From: Actinoallomurus purpureus
GTDB lineage: Bacteria > Actinomycetota > Actinomycetes > Streptosporangiales > Streptosporangiaceae
Direction: 5' to 3'
DNA length: 64,000 nt
Assembly: GCF_024055795.1 (NCBI RefSeq)
Contig: NZ_JAMXMY010000007.1
Location: 124,001 to 188,000, forward strand
Positions 8,911 to 18,292 of the stretch are shown here, piece by piece. The notes beneath the pieces are model-generated. The model saw nothing but the letters and a program-made list of their open reading frames with translations. It made no database searches and had not been told where the DNA came from. Positions within the stretch are counted from its first letter, which is position 1, and every line of letters begins with the position of its first letter. A program made the position numbers and the translations under genes.

Positions 8911-9281
8911 CGCGTCACCGCCCCGTTCTGCGGTCGCGCACCGGTGAAGGGTGTCCGGACGCCATGCAGCGGGTCACCTGCTCTCGCTCGATTACGCCGG
9001 CGGCATTGCCGACGGACCCAAGTCGGATTAGGGGTGATCACCAGACCACCTGGAGCAACGAGCCCGGGAATATTGGTTTCGTCACCGTAGTGCACAGGAG
9101 GCCACGCTGTACAGCCTCACGCGACATACCGCTCCCAAACCGCCCGGCGGCCGACTGCTACAGGTGGCTCGACGATACCTCACCGCGAACACCGTGCCGC
9201 ACCGAACGACGGAATCGGATTCCGGCCCGTCGTAGCGGACGGCGGGATCCGAATGCGGACCCCTCCGTTCGGCCTTTTCGG
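8911..9281. other. Intergenic region between hflX and the HutI-like gene
   Basis: I see no convincing gene in these 371 bases. The stretch should hold the 3' end signals of hflX and the promoter of the amidohydrolase, both on the minus strand. A 15-bp palindrome, CGGAATC-G-GATTCCG, lies at 9210-9224. Its position 57 bases past the hflX stop would suit either a weak terminator or an operator. Confidence 0.5.
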
Positions 9282-10691
9282 TCAGGCGTGCGTGGTGACG
9301 TACGGCTCCAGCTCACCGGCCATTCGCGCGGGCACACGGGCGTGCAGCGCCGTGCCGTCGGCGGTGTGCTCCTGGGAGAACACCTCACCGAGGTCGTGCA
9401 CCCGGGCGACGAGATCGCCACGCTCGTACGGCACCAGGGCGCGTACCTCGTGATCGCCGCGCGGGAGGTTCTCCTCGACCGCCTGGAGGAGGTCGTCCAG
9501 GCCCTCGCCGGTGCGCGCCGAGACGACGACGCTGTGCGGCTCACGGCGGCGTAGCCGGGCCAGGGAGATGGCGTCGGCCACATCGGCCTTGTTGATCACG
9601 ATGAGCTCGGGCACGTCGTCCGCGCCGAGCTCGCGCAGCACCTCGCGGACCGCGTCGATCTGCGACTCGGGGTCGGCGTCGGAGCCGTCCACGACGTGCA
9701 GGATCAGGTCGGCGTCGGCGACCTCCTCCAGCGTGGAGCGGAACGCCTCGACGAGCTGGTGCGGCAGGTGGCGTACGAACCCGACGGTGTCGGCGATCGT
9801 GAACGCCCGGCCGTTCGGCGTGCTCGCCCGCCGGACCGTGGGGTCCAGGGTGGCGAACAGTGCGTTCTCGACGAGGACGCCGGCGCCGGTGACGCGGTTG
9901 AGCAGGCTGGACTTGCCGGCGTTGGTGTATCCGGCGATCGCGACCGAGGGGACCTGGCGGGTGCGCCGCCGGGACCGCTTCGTGTCGCGCGCCTTGCCCA
10001 TCTCGTGGATCTGACGGCGCAGCCGGGCCATGCGGGACCGAATCCGCCGCCGGTCGAGCTCGATCTTGGTCTCACCGGGGCCACGGCCGCCGATCCCGAC
10101 GCCGCCGGCGGCGCGACCGCCGACCTGCCGGGACAGATTGCCACCCCAGCCTCGGAGGCGGGGAAGGAGATAGTCGAGCTGTGCCAGCTCGACCTGGGCC
10201 TTGCCCTCGCGGCTGCTGGCGTGCTGGGCGAAGATGTCGAGGATGAGGGCCGTCCGGTCGATCACCTTGACCTGGACGATCTCCTCCAGTTGGCGGAGCT
10301 GGCTGGGGGTCAGCTCGCCGTCGCAGATCACGGTGTCGGCGCCGCTGGATATCACGACGTCGCGCAGCTCCGCCGCCTTGCCGGACCCGATGTACGTCGC
10401 CGGGTCGGGCTTGGAACGCCGCTGGATCATGCCCTCGAGGACGTCGGATCCGGCGGTCTCGGCGAGGAGCGCGAGTTCGTGCAGGGAGTTGTCGGCCTGA
10501 GCCTCGTCTCCGTCGGTCCAGACGCCGATGAGGACGACGCGCTCGAGGCGCAGCGCGCGGTATTCGACCTCGGTGACGTCGCGGAGCTCCGTCGAGAGGC
10601 CGGCCACGCGCCGCAGCGCCTGGCGCTCCTCCAGGTCCAGCTCGCCGGTCAGCGGGGTCTGCTCTGTGTCTTCGTAAGGAAAGTTAGTCAT
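9282..10691 (-). CDS. hflX: Ribosome-associated GTPase HflX
   Basis: This 469-residue GTPase binds the 50S ribosomal subunit and splits or rescues stalled ribosomes under stress. The N-terminal HflX domain has ATYIGSGKAAEL, a helical linker follows, and GRGPGETKIELDRRRI precedes the G domain: GYTNAGKSSL (G1), DTVGFVRHLP (G3), NKAD (G4) and SARTGEG (G5). A longer version from GTG 10760 is possible, but ATG 10691 has GGGGGA just upstream and the extra residues do not resemble the family. It lies divergent from aceB with a 272-base gap. In many actinobacteria hflX is near dapF and miaA; here they are about 20 kb apart, with accessory genes between. Confidence 0.95.
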   Translation of the reverse strand: MTNFPYEDTEQTPLTGELDLEERQALRRVAGLSTELRDVTEVEYRALRLERVVLIGVWTDGDEAQADNSLHELALLAETAGSDVLEGMIQRRSKPDPATYIGSGKAAELRDVVISSGADTVICDGELTPSQLRQLEEIVQVKVIDRTALILDIFAQHASSREGKAQVELAQLDYLLPRLRGWGGNLSRQVGGRAAGGVGIGGRGPGETKIELDRRRIRSRMARLRRQIHEMGKARDTKRSRRRTRQVPSVAIAGYTNAGKSSLLNRVTGAGVLVENALFATLDPTVRRASTPNGRAFTIADTVGFVRHLPHQLVEAFRSTLEEVADADLILHVVDGSDADPESQIDAVREVLRELGADDVPELIVINKADVADAISLARLRRREPHSVVVSARTGEGLDDLLQAVEENLPRGDHEVRALVPYERGDLVARVHDLGEVFSQEHTADGTALHARVPARMAGELEPYVTTHA

Positions 10692-10887
10692 GTTCCCCCA
10701 TGTCAACGCCGGAACGTCGCCGGATCTTCCCCGATCGTCCCATGCCCTTGCCCGGAGCACACCTGCTTATTCGTCCCACGCTCGCCTGCCTACGGATCCG
10801 CTCAGTGTGCGCCCACGCGGACGCCTTCGAAGGGTGCCGCCCCCGGAGTGTCCGGTTCCCCGAGGGGGCAGGGATACCCCGGCCCCG

Positions 10888-10918
10888 TTGACCGAGCTGC
10901 AACGATCTTAATATCGTT
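10888..10918 (+). promoter_or_regulatory. Candidate aceB promoter with overlapping inverted repeat
   Basis: TTGACC (10888-10893) and TAATAT (10909-10914) form a possible promoter with a short 15-base spacer. A perfect inverted repeat AACGAT-CTTAAT-ATCGTT (10901-10918) covers the -10 element. The surrounding 60 bases are unusually AT-rich. A repressor site controlling the glycolate/glyoxylate genes is an inference; I cannot assign the regulator. Confidence 0.5.
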
Positions 10919-10963
10919 TCCATTAAGCAGAAGAATAATTTCACTATACGAAAGGCGGCATCG

Positions 10964-12565
10964 ATGTCCGGACCTGAAGGCGTGGAGCTGACCGGCCCCC
11001 TCCACGAGCGGTACGACGAAATCCTCACGCCCGAGGCGCTCGGCTTCCTCGCCGCCTTGCAGCGCGAGGCCGGCACCCGCCGCGACGAACTGCTGAGCAG
11101 GCGAGCCGAGCGGCAGGAGGAGATCACCCGGGGCGGCACGCTGGACTTCCTGCCGGACACGGCGGGCGTCCGCCACGACGACTCCTGGCGGGTGGCCGCG
11201 CCGGCGCCGGGCCTGGAGGACCGCCGGGTGGAGATCACCGGTCCGACCGACCGGAAGATGACCATCAACGCCCTCAACTCCGGCGCGAAGGTGTGGCTGG
11301 CCGACTTCGAGGACGCCAACACGCCGCTGTGGGAGAACATGGTCGGCGGCCAGCTCAACCTCCGCGACGCGCTCGACCGCACGATCGACTTCGAGACGGG
11401 GGGCAAGTCGTACCGGCTGAAGCCGGACGAGGAGCTGGCCACGATCGTCGTCCGCCCGCGCGGCTGGCACCTGGACGAGAAGCACGTGCTCGTCGACGGC
11501 ACGCGCATGTCGGGCTCGCTGTTCGACTTCGGCCTGTACTTCTTCCACTGCGCGCGGCGCCAGCTGGCCAAGGGCAAGGGGCCGTACTTCTACCTGCCGA
11601 AGATGGAGAGCCACCTGGAGGCACGCCTCTGGAACGACGTCTTCAACCTCGCCCAGGACCTCCTGGAGATCCCGCGCGGCACGATCCGGGCCACCGTCCT
11701 GATCGAGACGATCCCGGCGGCGTTCGAGATGGAGGAGATCCTCTACGAACTGCGCGACCACTCCGCGGGGCTCAATGCCGGCCGCTGGGACTACCTCTTC
11801 TCCGTCATCAAGAAGTTCCGCGCGCGTGGGCGGCAGTTCCTGCTGCCGGAGCGCAACGCGATCACGATGACGGCGCCGTTCATGCGTGCCTACACCGAAC
11901 TGCTCGTGCGCACCTGCCACAAGCGCGGCGCGCACGCGATCGGGGGCATGGCCGCGTTCATCCCCTCGCGCCGCGACGAGCAGGTCAACAAGGCCGCCTT
12001 CGAGAAGGTGCGGACGGACAAGACCCGCGAGAGCGGCGACGGCTTCGACGGCTCCTGGGTCGCCCACCCGGACCTGGTGCCGATCTGCCGGGAGATCTTC
12101 GACGGCGTGCTCGGCGACCGGCCGAACCAGATCGAGCGGCTGCGCGAGGACGTCTCCGTCTCGGCCTCGGACCTGCTCGCCGTGGACAAGACACCGGGTG
12201 AGATCACCGAGGCGGGGCTGCGCGGCAACATCAGCGTCGGCCTGCAGTACATCGCCACCTGGCTGGGCGGCAACGGCGCGGTCGCCATCTTCAACCTGAT
12301 GGAGGACGCCGCCACCGCCGAGATCTCCCGCTCCCAGATCTGGCAGTGGCTCCATAACGACGTCCATCTGGCAGAGGGACAGAAGGTCACCACCGAGCTG
12401 GTGGAACGGATCATCGAGGAGGAGCTGGGCAGGATCCGCGCGTCGTACGGCGACGCCTTCGACGAGAAGCGGTTCGCCGAGGCGGTGAGTCTTTTCAAGG
12501 AGGTCGCGCTCGCCGACGACTATGCCGACTTCCTCACCCTCCCGGCGTACGAACGCATGCCGTGA
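10964..12565 (+). CDS. aceB: Malate synthase A
   Basis: This 533-residue enzyme condenses glyoxylate with acetyl-CoA to give malate. The length and motifs match the A isoform: [34 protein letters not shown] (with the catalytic-type Arg), [20 protein letters not shown] followed by [13 protein letters not shown], and [19 protein letters not shown] near the C-terminus. The start ATG has GAAAGG upstream. It is followed after 30 bases by glcDEF on the same strand. That context points to malate synthase consuming glyoxylate made by glycolate oxidase, with no isocitrate lyase gene in the window. Confidence 0.96.
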   Translation: MSGPEGVELTGPLHERYDEILTPEALGFLAALQREAGTRRDELLSRRAERQEEITRGGTLDFLPDTAGVRHDDSWRVAAPAPGLEDRRVEITGPTDRKMTINALNSGAKVWLADFEDANTPLWENMVGGQLNLRDALDRTIDFETGGKSYRLKPDEELATIVVRPRGWHLDEKHVLVDGTRMSGSLFDFGLYFFHCARRQLAKGKGPYFYLPKMESHLEARLWNDVFNLAQDLLEIPRGTIRATVLIETIPAAFEMEEILYELRDHSAGLNAGRWDYLFSVIKKFRARGRQFLLPERNAITMTAPFMRAYTELLVRTCHKRGAHAIGGMAAFIPSRRDEQVNKAAFEKVRTDKTRESGDGFDGSWVAHPDLVPICREIFDGVLGDRPNQIERLREDVSVSASDLLAVDKTPGEITEAGLRGNISVGLQYIATWLGGNGAVAIFNLMEDAATAEISRSQIWQWLHNDVHLAEGQKVTTELVERIIEEELGRIRASYGDAFDEKRFAEAVSLFKEVALADDYADFLTLPAYERMP

Positions 12566-12595
12566 CCCTCGCCGATCATCGGAAAAAGGGCGAGG

Positions 12596-14047
12596 ATGGG
12601 TGGTATGGCACGGCTTGACGGGCTCGCGGGACGGCTCAGGGAGATCGTCGGCGCGGAGAGCGTCATCACCGATCCGGCCGAGCTGCGCACGTACGACTGC
12701 GACGGCCTGACCTACCACCGCGCCACGCCGGGGATCGTGGTGCTGCCGGACACCGCCGAGCAGATCGCGGCGATCGTCCGGGCCTGCGCGGCGGACGGCG
12801 TGCCGTACGTCGCGCGCGGCTCGGGTACGGGACTGTCCGGCGGCGCGCTCCCCCGCACGGACGGCGTGCTGATCGTGACCTCCAGGATGCGCCGCGTCCT
12901 GGCGGTCGACGCCGCGAACCAGCGCGCGATCGTCGAGCCGGGAGTGATCAACCTCGACGTGACGCGGGCGGCGCGGCCGTACGGCTACTACTTCGCGCCC
13001 GACCCGTCGAGCCAGCAGGTCTGCTCGATCGGCGGCAACGTCGCGGAGAACTCCGGCGGCGCGCACTGCCTGAAGTACGGCTTCACGGTGAACCACGTCC
13101 TGGCCTGTGAGGTCGTGACCCCGGACGGGGAGATCGTCGAGCTGGCCGAGGGCCCCGGGTACGACCTGCTGGGCGCCTTCGTCGGCTCGGAGGGCACGCT
13201 CGGCATCACCACGAAGGTCACCGTACGGCTGACGCGCCTGCCGGAGACCGTACAGACGCTGCTGGCGGGGTTCGACACGATCGAGCGGGCGGGCGAGGCG
13301 GTGTCGGCGATCATCGCGGCCGGGGTCGTGCCCGCCGCCATCGAGATGATGGACGCCCTGTCCATCGAGGCCGCCGAGGCGGCCGTGCGCTGTGGTTACC
13401 CGCCGGGCGCAGGCGCCGTGCTCATCGTCGAGCTGGACGGCCCCGCCTCCGAGGTGGACGCGCAGTTCGCCCGCGTCAAGGAGCTCTGCGGGGAGGCGTT
13501 CGAGATCCGGGTGGCCGCCGACGACACCGAGCGCGGGCTGATCTGGCGGGGCCGCAAGTCGGCGTTCGCGGCGGTCGGGCGGATCAGCCCGGACTACATC
13601 GTGCAGGACGGCGTCATCCCCCGGACGACGCTGCCGGAGGTCCTCGCCCGCATCGACGCGCTGGCCCGCGAGCACGGCGTGCGCGTCGCCAACGTCTTCC
13701 ACGCCGGAGACGGGAACCTCCATCCGCTCGTGCTGTTCGACGGTGCGGAGCCGGGCGCCGGCGAGCGCGCCGAGGAGGTCTCGGGACGGATCATCGACCT
13801 GTGCATCGAACACGGCGGGTCGATCACCGGCGAGCACGGCGTCGGGATCGACAAGGCCAAGTACATGCCCCGGATGTTCACCGACGAGGATCTGGACACC
13901 ATGCAGATGGTGCGGTGCGCGTTCGACCCTGCCGGGCTGTGCAACCCGGGCAAGGTGTATCCCACGCCCCGGCTCTGCGGCGAGGTCCCCGGCCGGCGCA
14001 CCGGCGTCCATCCGCTGGTCGAGAGCGGGAAGGCGGACCTGTTCTGA
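12596..14047 (+). CDS. glcD: Glycolate oxidase FAD-binding subunit GlcD
   Basis: This 483-residue FAD-linked oxidase subunit is predicted to oxidise glycolate (or D-lactate) to the 2-oxo acid. The N-terminal FAD_binding_4 domain contains YVARGSGTGLSGGALP and SIGGNVAENSGG. The C-terminal FAD-oxidase domain has NVFHAGDGNLHPLVLFD and SITGEHGVG, the usual substrate and metal region. An alternative start is ATG 12605, which drops three residues. The stop overlaps the glcE start by one base (TGATG), so translation is coupled. D-lactate dehydrogenase is the alternative reading, but the three-subunit arrangement next to aceB favours glycolate. Confidence 0.93.
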   Translation: MGGMARLDGLAGRLREIVGAESVITDPAELRTYDCDGLTYHRATPGIVVLPDTAEQIAAIVRACAADGVPYVARGSGTGLSGGALPRTDGVLIVTSRMRRVLAVDAANQRAIVEPGVINLDVTRAARPYGYYFAPDPSSQQVCSIGGNVAENSGGAHCLKYGFTVNHVLACEVVTPDGEIVELAEGPGYDLLGAFVGSEGTLGITTKVTVRLTRLPETVQTLLAGFDTIERAGEAVSAIIAAGVVPAAIEMMDALSIEAAEAAVRCGYPPGAGAVLIVELDGPASEVDAQFARVKELCGEAFEIRVAADDTERGLIWRGRKSAFAAVGRISPDYIVQDGVIPRTTLPEVLARIDALAREHGVRVANVFHAGDGNLHPLVLFDGAEPGAGERAEEVSGRIIDLCIEHGGSITGEHGVGIDKAKYMPRMFTDEDLDTMQMVRCAFDPAGLCNPGKVYPTPRLCGEVPGRRTGVHPLVESGKADLF

Positions 14048-15213
14048 TGGAGGTGGTCGACGCCCTGGCGAAGGCATGCGAGGTCCGCCCCGGCGAGGCG
14101 GGCGACGCCGTCCAGGGCGCCACGCCGGCGTACGTCGCCGCGCCCGCCGCGGTCGCCGAGGCCGCAGCCCTCATGGGCACGGCGGCCGAGCACGGGCTCA
14201 CGGTCGTGCCGCGCGGAGCGGGCACGAAGATGCACTGGGGCGCGCCACCGGACCGGTGTGACCTGCTCGTCGACACCCGCCGGCTCGGACGGATCGTCGA
14301 GCACGCCGCCGGCGACCTCGTCGTCAAGACCGAGGCGGGACTGGCCCTGGACGACCTGCGCGGCGTCCTGGCGGGCGCGGGGCAACAGCTCGCCCTCGAC
14401 CTCCTGCCGCCCGGGGGCACCGTGGGCGGCGTCCTGGCGACCGGCGTCGCCGGGCCGCGCCGGCTGCTGTACGGCTCGGCCCGCGATCTGCTGATCGGCA
14501 TCACGGTCGTCCGCGCCGACGGCGTCGTCGCGCACGCGGGCGGCAAGGTCGTCAAGAACGTCGCCGGATACGACCTCGGCAAGCTGTTCACCGGGTCGTA
14601 CGGCACGCTGGGCCTGATCGTCGAGGCGGCGTTCCGGCTGCATCCGCTGCCCCGTGCGGCGGCGTACGTCTCGGCCACGGCCGCCGGCCCGGGACAGGCC
14701 CTCCAGATGGCCCAGGCCCTGCTGCACTCGACGCTGGTGCCCGCCGCGATCGAGGTGGACGGCCCCGGTCCGATCACCGTCGCGGCCCTGTTCGAGGGCG
14801 TTCCCGACGGGGTCGCGCCGCGTGCCGAGGCGGCGCGGAGCCTCATCGGCGGCCGAATCGGCGACGCCCCGCCCGGCTGGTGGGGCCGGCTCCCCGACGG
14901 CGAGGTCCTGGCCGAGGTCCGGGCCCTGCCCACCGCCCTCCCGGACCTGTTCGCCGAGCTTCCGGACGGCCGGGCGCGGATCCGCGGCTCCGCCGGGCGC
15001 GGCGTCTGGCACGTGGCCCTGCCCGCCGACGGGGCAGGCGACGCGCTGACGCGGCTGCGCCGCCACGGCACCGCCGTCGCGCTCGCGGCACCGGCGGGCG
15101 TACGACTCGACCGGTGGGGGCCGATTCCCGCCCTGCCGCTGATGCGCCGGGTGAAGGACCAGTTCGATCCCGGGCACCGCCTGGCGCCGGGGCGCTTCGC
15201 GGGAGGCATTTGA
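14047..15213 (+). CDS. glcE: Glycolate oxidase FAD-binding subunit GlcE
   Basis: This 388-residue subunit has a second FAD_binding_4 domain: VVPRGAGTKMHWG, LLPPGGTVGGVLATGVAGPRR and NVAGYDLGKLFTGSYGTLG. It lacks most of the large C-terminal domain of GlcD, as expected for GlcE. The true start is the ATG at 14047, overlapping the glcD stop by one base; the in-frame sequence upstream is only the shadow of glcD. Its own stop overlaps the glcF start in the same way (TGATG at 15211-15215). Confidence 0.93.
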   Translation: MEVVDALAKACEVRPGEAGDAVQGATPAYVAAPAAVAEAAALMGTAAEHGLTVVPRGAGTKMHWGAPPDRCDLLVDTRRLGRIVEHAAGDLVVKTEAGLALDDLRGVLAGAGQQLALDLLPPGGTVGGVLATGVAGPRRLLYGSARDLLIGITVVRADGVVAHAGGKVVKNVAGYDLGKLFTGSYGTLGLIVEAAFRLHPLPRAAAYVSATAAGPGQALQMAQALLHSTLVPAAIEVDGPGPITVAALFEGVPDGVAPRAEAARSLIGGRIGDAPPGWWGRLPDGEVLAEVRALPTALPDLFAELPDGRARIRGSAGRGVWHVALPADGAGDALTRLRRHGTAVALAAPAGVRLDRWGPIPALPLMRRVKDQFDPGHRLAPGRFAGGI

Positions 15214-16475
15214 TGGAGGAGTTCCGGGAGCTGCTGGACGACTGCGTGCACTGCGGGTTCTGCCTGCCGACCTGCCCGACGTACGTGCTGTGGGGCGAGG
15301 AGATGGACTCCCCGCGCGGCCGCATTCACCTGATGGACCAGCTCGAACGCGGCGGGCCCCTCACCGCGTCCACCGTCGAGCACTTCGACCGCTGCCTCGG
15401 CTGCATGGCCTGCGTGACCGCGTGCCCGTCCGGGGTCCGCTACGACCGGCTCATCGAGATGACGCGGGCGCGGGTCGAGGACGACCACCCCCGGTCGCGC
15501 GGTGAGCGGCTGCTGCGTGAGGCGATCTTCGCGGTGTTCCCCTATCCCCGGCGGCTGCGGGCGCTGCGCGGGCCGCTGCGGGCGTACCGCCGGCTGAACC
15601 TCGACCTGGCACCGCTGCTGGAGCGCCTCTCCCCCACCCTCGCCGCGATGGAACGCCTGACGCCGCCGCCCGCCCGGCACGTCCGCCTGCCGGAGCGCGT
15701 CGCCGCCCGCGGCGAGCGCCGGGCCGTCGTGGGGATGCTGACGGGCTGCGTGCAGCGGGAGTTCTTCCCCGGGGTGAACTCCGCGACCGCCCGCGTGCTG
15801 GCGATGGAGGGCTGCGACGTCGTCATCCCGAAGGGCCAGGGCTGCTGCGGGGCGCTGTCGCTGCACACCGGACGGGACGAGGAGGCCAGGGCGTTCGCGC
15901 GCGCGACGATCGAGGCGTTCGCGGACGTGGACGTCGTCGTGGTCAACGCGGCCGGGTGCGGTTCGGCGATGAAGGACTACGGCGCGGTGTTCGCCGGCGA
16001 CCAGGAGTGGGCCGGGCGCGCCGCCGAGCTGTCCGCCAAGACCCGCGACCTCGCGGAGTTCCTGGCCGAGCTGGGGCCGCGCGCCACCCGGCACCCTCTG
16101 GAGCTGGCGGTCGCGTACCACGACGCGTGCCACCTCGCGCACGCCCAGGGGGTCCGCGCGCAGCCCCGGCGGCTGCTCGGCGGCATTCCCGGGCTGGAGG
16201 TCAGGGAGGTCGCCGATCCGGAGATCTGCTGCGGGTCGGCCGGCGTCTACAACCTGCTGCGGCCGGAGGCGGCGGGCGAGCTGGGCGAGCGCAAGGCGCG
16301 CAACGTCACCGCCACCGGCGCGGACCTGCTGGTGGCCGCCAACCCGGGCTGCACCCTGCAGATCACCACCGCCCTGCACCGCCGGGGGGAGCACATCCCC
16401 GTCGCCCACACGGCGGAGGTCCTGGACGCGTCCATTCGGGGGATCGGCAAGGAGTCATTCATCTCCCGGAGGTGA
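15213..16475 (+). CDS. glcF: Glycolate oxidase iron-sulfur subunit GlcF
   Basis: This 420-residue subunit carries electrons from the flavin subunits to the membrane quinone pool. Two ferredoxin-type clusters are visible: CVHCGFCLPTCPTY (about 11-24) and CLGCMACVTACPSGVRY (about 63-79). Two CCG cysteine-rich domains follow: KGQGCCGALSLHTG and PEICCGSAG. This order is standard for GlcF/LutA-like proteins. It is the last gene of the aceB-glcDEF run. Confidence 0.94.
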   Translation: MEEFRELLDDCVHCGFCLPTCPTYVLWGEEMDSPRGRIHLMDQLERGGPLTASTVEHFDRCLGCMACVTACPSGVRYDRLIEMTRARVEDDHPRSRGERLLREAIFAVFPYPRRLRALRGPLRAYRRLNLDLAPLLERLSPTLAAMERLTPPPARHVRLPERVAARGERRAVVGMLTGCVQREFFPGVNSATARVLAMEGCDVVIPKGQGCCGALSLHTGRDEEARAFARATIEAFADVDVVVVNAAGCGSAMKDYGAVFAGDQEWAGRAAELSAKTRDLAEFLAELGPRATRHPLELAVAYHDACHLAHAQGVRAQPRRLLGGIPGLEVREVADPEICCGSAGVYNLLRPEAAGELGERKARNVTATGADLLVAANPGCTLQITTALHRRGEHIPVAHTAEVLDASIRGIGKESFISRR

Positions 16476-16802
16476 CGCGCTGGCCTTAAGGAGTAGCGTT
16501 TCCCCCGCGAGCCTGAAGGCCAGAATGCCCACGCCGCGCACCCAATGAGGAGCCGCCAAACGATCACGTTGGCCACCTCGATGGCGAGCGCCAGGGGATT
16601 CAATGGCCTCCCCACAGGCGACATCTTCCACGGCGTGATCATTTTGAAAGCGAACGCCATTCTGGTCTCGATCGTGCCCTGACCAGCGGTCATCTCACGG
16701 GTAATTCTCGGTCCAGACCACCTTTGCTATCTTTTGTGGCTCATCAACGAGCGGCGCGAGGCTCAGTCTCGCCCGCACGCAGCTACGAAACCAGGTTGAT
16801 CA
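16476..16802. other. Intergenic region after glcF
   Basis: These 327 bases hold no secure gene. An 8-bp inverted repeat CTGGCCTT ... AAGGCCAG with a long loop lies just past glcF (about 16480-16525) and could be a weak terminator. On the minus strand, an open frame beginning at 16693 encodes about 70 residues with one hydrophobic helix (LALAIEVANVIVWRLLIG), then runs into glcF antisense. Its third-position GC is lower than that of nearby genes and it has only a weak ribosome-binding site, so I do not call it. Confidence 0.4.
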
Positions 16803-17528
16803 ATGCCAGCGAGCCACCGCTCACACCGGCGCAAGAAGGCCGGGAACGCCGCACGCTTCGGCCTCGTGGGCGGTGCCACCGGCGTCGTCGGAGTGGTCGC
16901 CGTCGCCGGGTTGATGCTCGCCGTCCGGGCGCACGTGACCAGCACCGAGCACGCGCCGGGCACCGTGGCCGCCACCACGGACGCCGCCAGAGCGGCGACC
17001 AAGCACGGGCGCACCCTCGCCCAGCTGGGGCCCGGCCCGAAGCTCGACCTCACCACCCCGGACGGTTACACCTACTCCATCGCCGCGGTGGAGGCCGGCA
17101 CCGGCGACAAGCCGCTCTCCGCCAGTAAGACGCCGCCGCCGGAGGGCGCGACGCACGCCTACGTCGACTACGTCATCACCAACACCGGCACCCAGCCCGC
17201 CCTGCTCGACTTCCCCGCCGACCTGTTCGTCAAGCGCTCCGTCCTGCCGGCGAGCGTCGTGGCCACGGGCCGGTGCATGCCTCAGCCCGGCGCGCCCTCG
17301 GACATGTGCACGCTTCCCGACACCACCGAGGTCGTCGACACGCTCGGGTTCGCACCGCCCAAGTCCCAGGAGGGCGACCAGTACATCCCGGCCGGAGCGA
17401 GCTACCTGGTCAGGGTCGCCACCGACATGGGCGTCGACAAGGGCGTCCAGCAGGCCGACCTGGGGTTGTACGTCTGGAACCCGCGCTTCGTCCCGAACCG
17501 GCAGGCCGTCAGGGTCGAGTTCCCTTGA
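16803..17528 (+). CDS. Membrane-anchored extracellular protein of unknown function
   Basis: This 241-residue protein has a basic N-terminus, one membrane helix (about 19-42) and an extracellular domain. The domain contains YVDYVITNTGTQPALLDFPADLFV, a beta-sandwich-like pattern reminiscent of DUF4352-type domains, and two Cys (RCMPQP, DMCTLP) that could form a disulfide. It precedes the two-component genes by 86 bases on the same strand, so it may be sensed or regulated with them. No catalytic motif is seen. Function unassigned. Confidence 0.75.
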   Translation: MPASHRSHRRKKAGNAARFGLVGGATGVVGVVAVAGLMLAVRAHVTSTEHAPGTVAATTDAARAATKHGRTLAQLGPGPKLDLTTPDGYTYSIAAVEAGTGDKPLSASKTPPPEGATHAYVDYVITNTGTQPALLDFPADLFVKRSVLPASVVATGRCMPQPGAPSDMCTLPDTTEVVDTLGFAPPKSQEGDQYIPAGASYLVRVATDMGVDKGVQQADLGLYVWNPRFVPNRQAVRVEFP

Positions 17529-17614
17529 GCGCCCCCGCTGAAAGTTCCATGAGAATGCGCCCGGTCACCGTCCGCACCGGTTCTCCCCTTGCCGGGCGCC
17601 GGTAACGTCGGACC

Positions 17615-18292
17615 GTGCGCATTCTGGTCGTGGACGACGAACCCGCCGTCCGAGAGTCCCTCGCCAGCAGCCTCGCCTTCGAGGACTACGAGGTCGAGAC
17701 CGCGGTGGACGGGCTTGACGCCCTGGAGAAGCTCGACGCCGTCAAGCCCGACCTGATCCTGCTCGACATCCTCATGCCCCGCCTCGACGGCCTCACCACC
17801 TGCCGTCGGCTGCGCGCCCGCGGGGAGACGGTGCCGGTGCTCATGCTGACCGCACGCGACACCATCGGCGACCGGGTGACCGGCCTCGACTCCGGCGCCG
17901 ACGACTACCTCGTCAAGCCGTTCGAGCTCGACGAGCTCCTCGCCCGGGTCCGCGCGCTGCTACGGCGAAGCGTGCTCACCTCCCGCTCGGTGGACCCCGG
18001 CGACGTCATGGAGTACGCCGGCATCCGGATGAACACGCTGACGCGGGAGGTCACCCGCGACGGCCGCGGCCTCGACCTGACCCGCACGGAGTACACCCTG
18101 CTGGAGATGTTCCTGTCGCACCCGCGCCAGGTGCTCACCCGCGAGCAGATCCTCGAGACGGTGTGGGGCTTCGACTTCGAGCCCGCCTCGAACTCCCTCG
18201 ACGTCTACGTGATGTACCTGCGGCGCAAGATGGGCGAGCCTCGCCTCATCAACACCGTGCGCGGCGTCGGGTACGTCCTCCGGGAATCATGA
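17615..18292 (+). CDS. OmpR/PhoB-family response regulator
   Basis: This 225-residue regulator has a receiver domain with acidic pocket DDE (7-9), phospho-acceptor D51 ([13 protein letters not shown]), T in VLMLTARD and K in YLVKPFEL. The C-terminal winged helix (about 130-224) has [19 protein letters not shown] and [11 protein letters not shown]. It begins with GTG. The stop overlaps the ATG of the histidine kinase (ATGA at 18289-18292), so they form one translationally coupled system. It resembles MprA/TcrA-type envelope-stress regulators of actinobacteria; targets are unknown, and the downstream glycosyltransferases are candidates. Confidence 0.94.
   Translation: MRILVVDDEPAVRESLASSLAFEDYEVETAVDGLDALEKLDAVKPDLILLDILMPRLDGLTTCRRLRARGETVPVLMLTARDTIGDRVTGLDSGADDYLVKPFELDELLARVRALLRRSVLTSRSVDPGDVMEYAGIRMNTLTREVTRDGRGLDLTRTEYTLLEMFLSHPRQVLTREQILETVWGFDFEPASNSLDVYVMYLRRKMGEPRLINTVRGVGYVLRES

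Noticed and set aside
10692-10760. N-terminal extension of hflX from GTG 10760
   Set aside because: The extra residues do not resemble HflX, and the ATG at 10691 has its own ribosome-binding site.
16247-16693. Minus-strand open frame past glcF with one hydrophobic helix
   Set aside because: Half of it lies antisense inside glcF, the third-position GC is lower than in real genes here, and the ribosome-binding site is weak.
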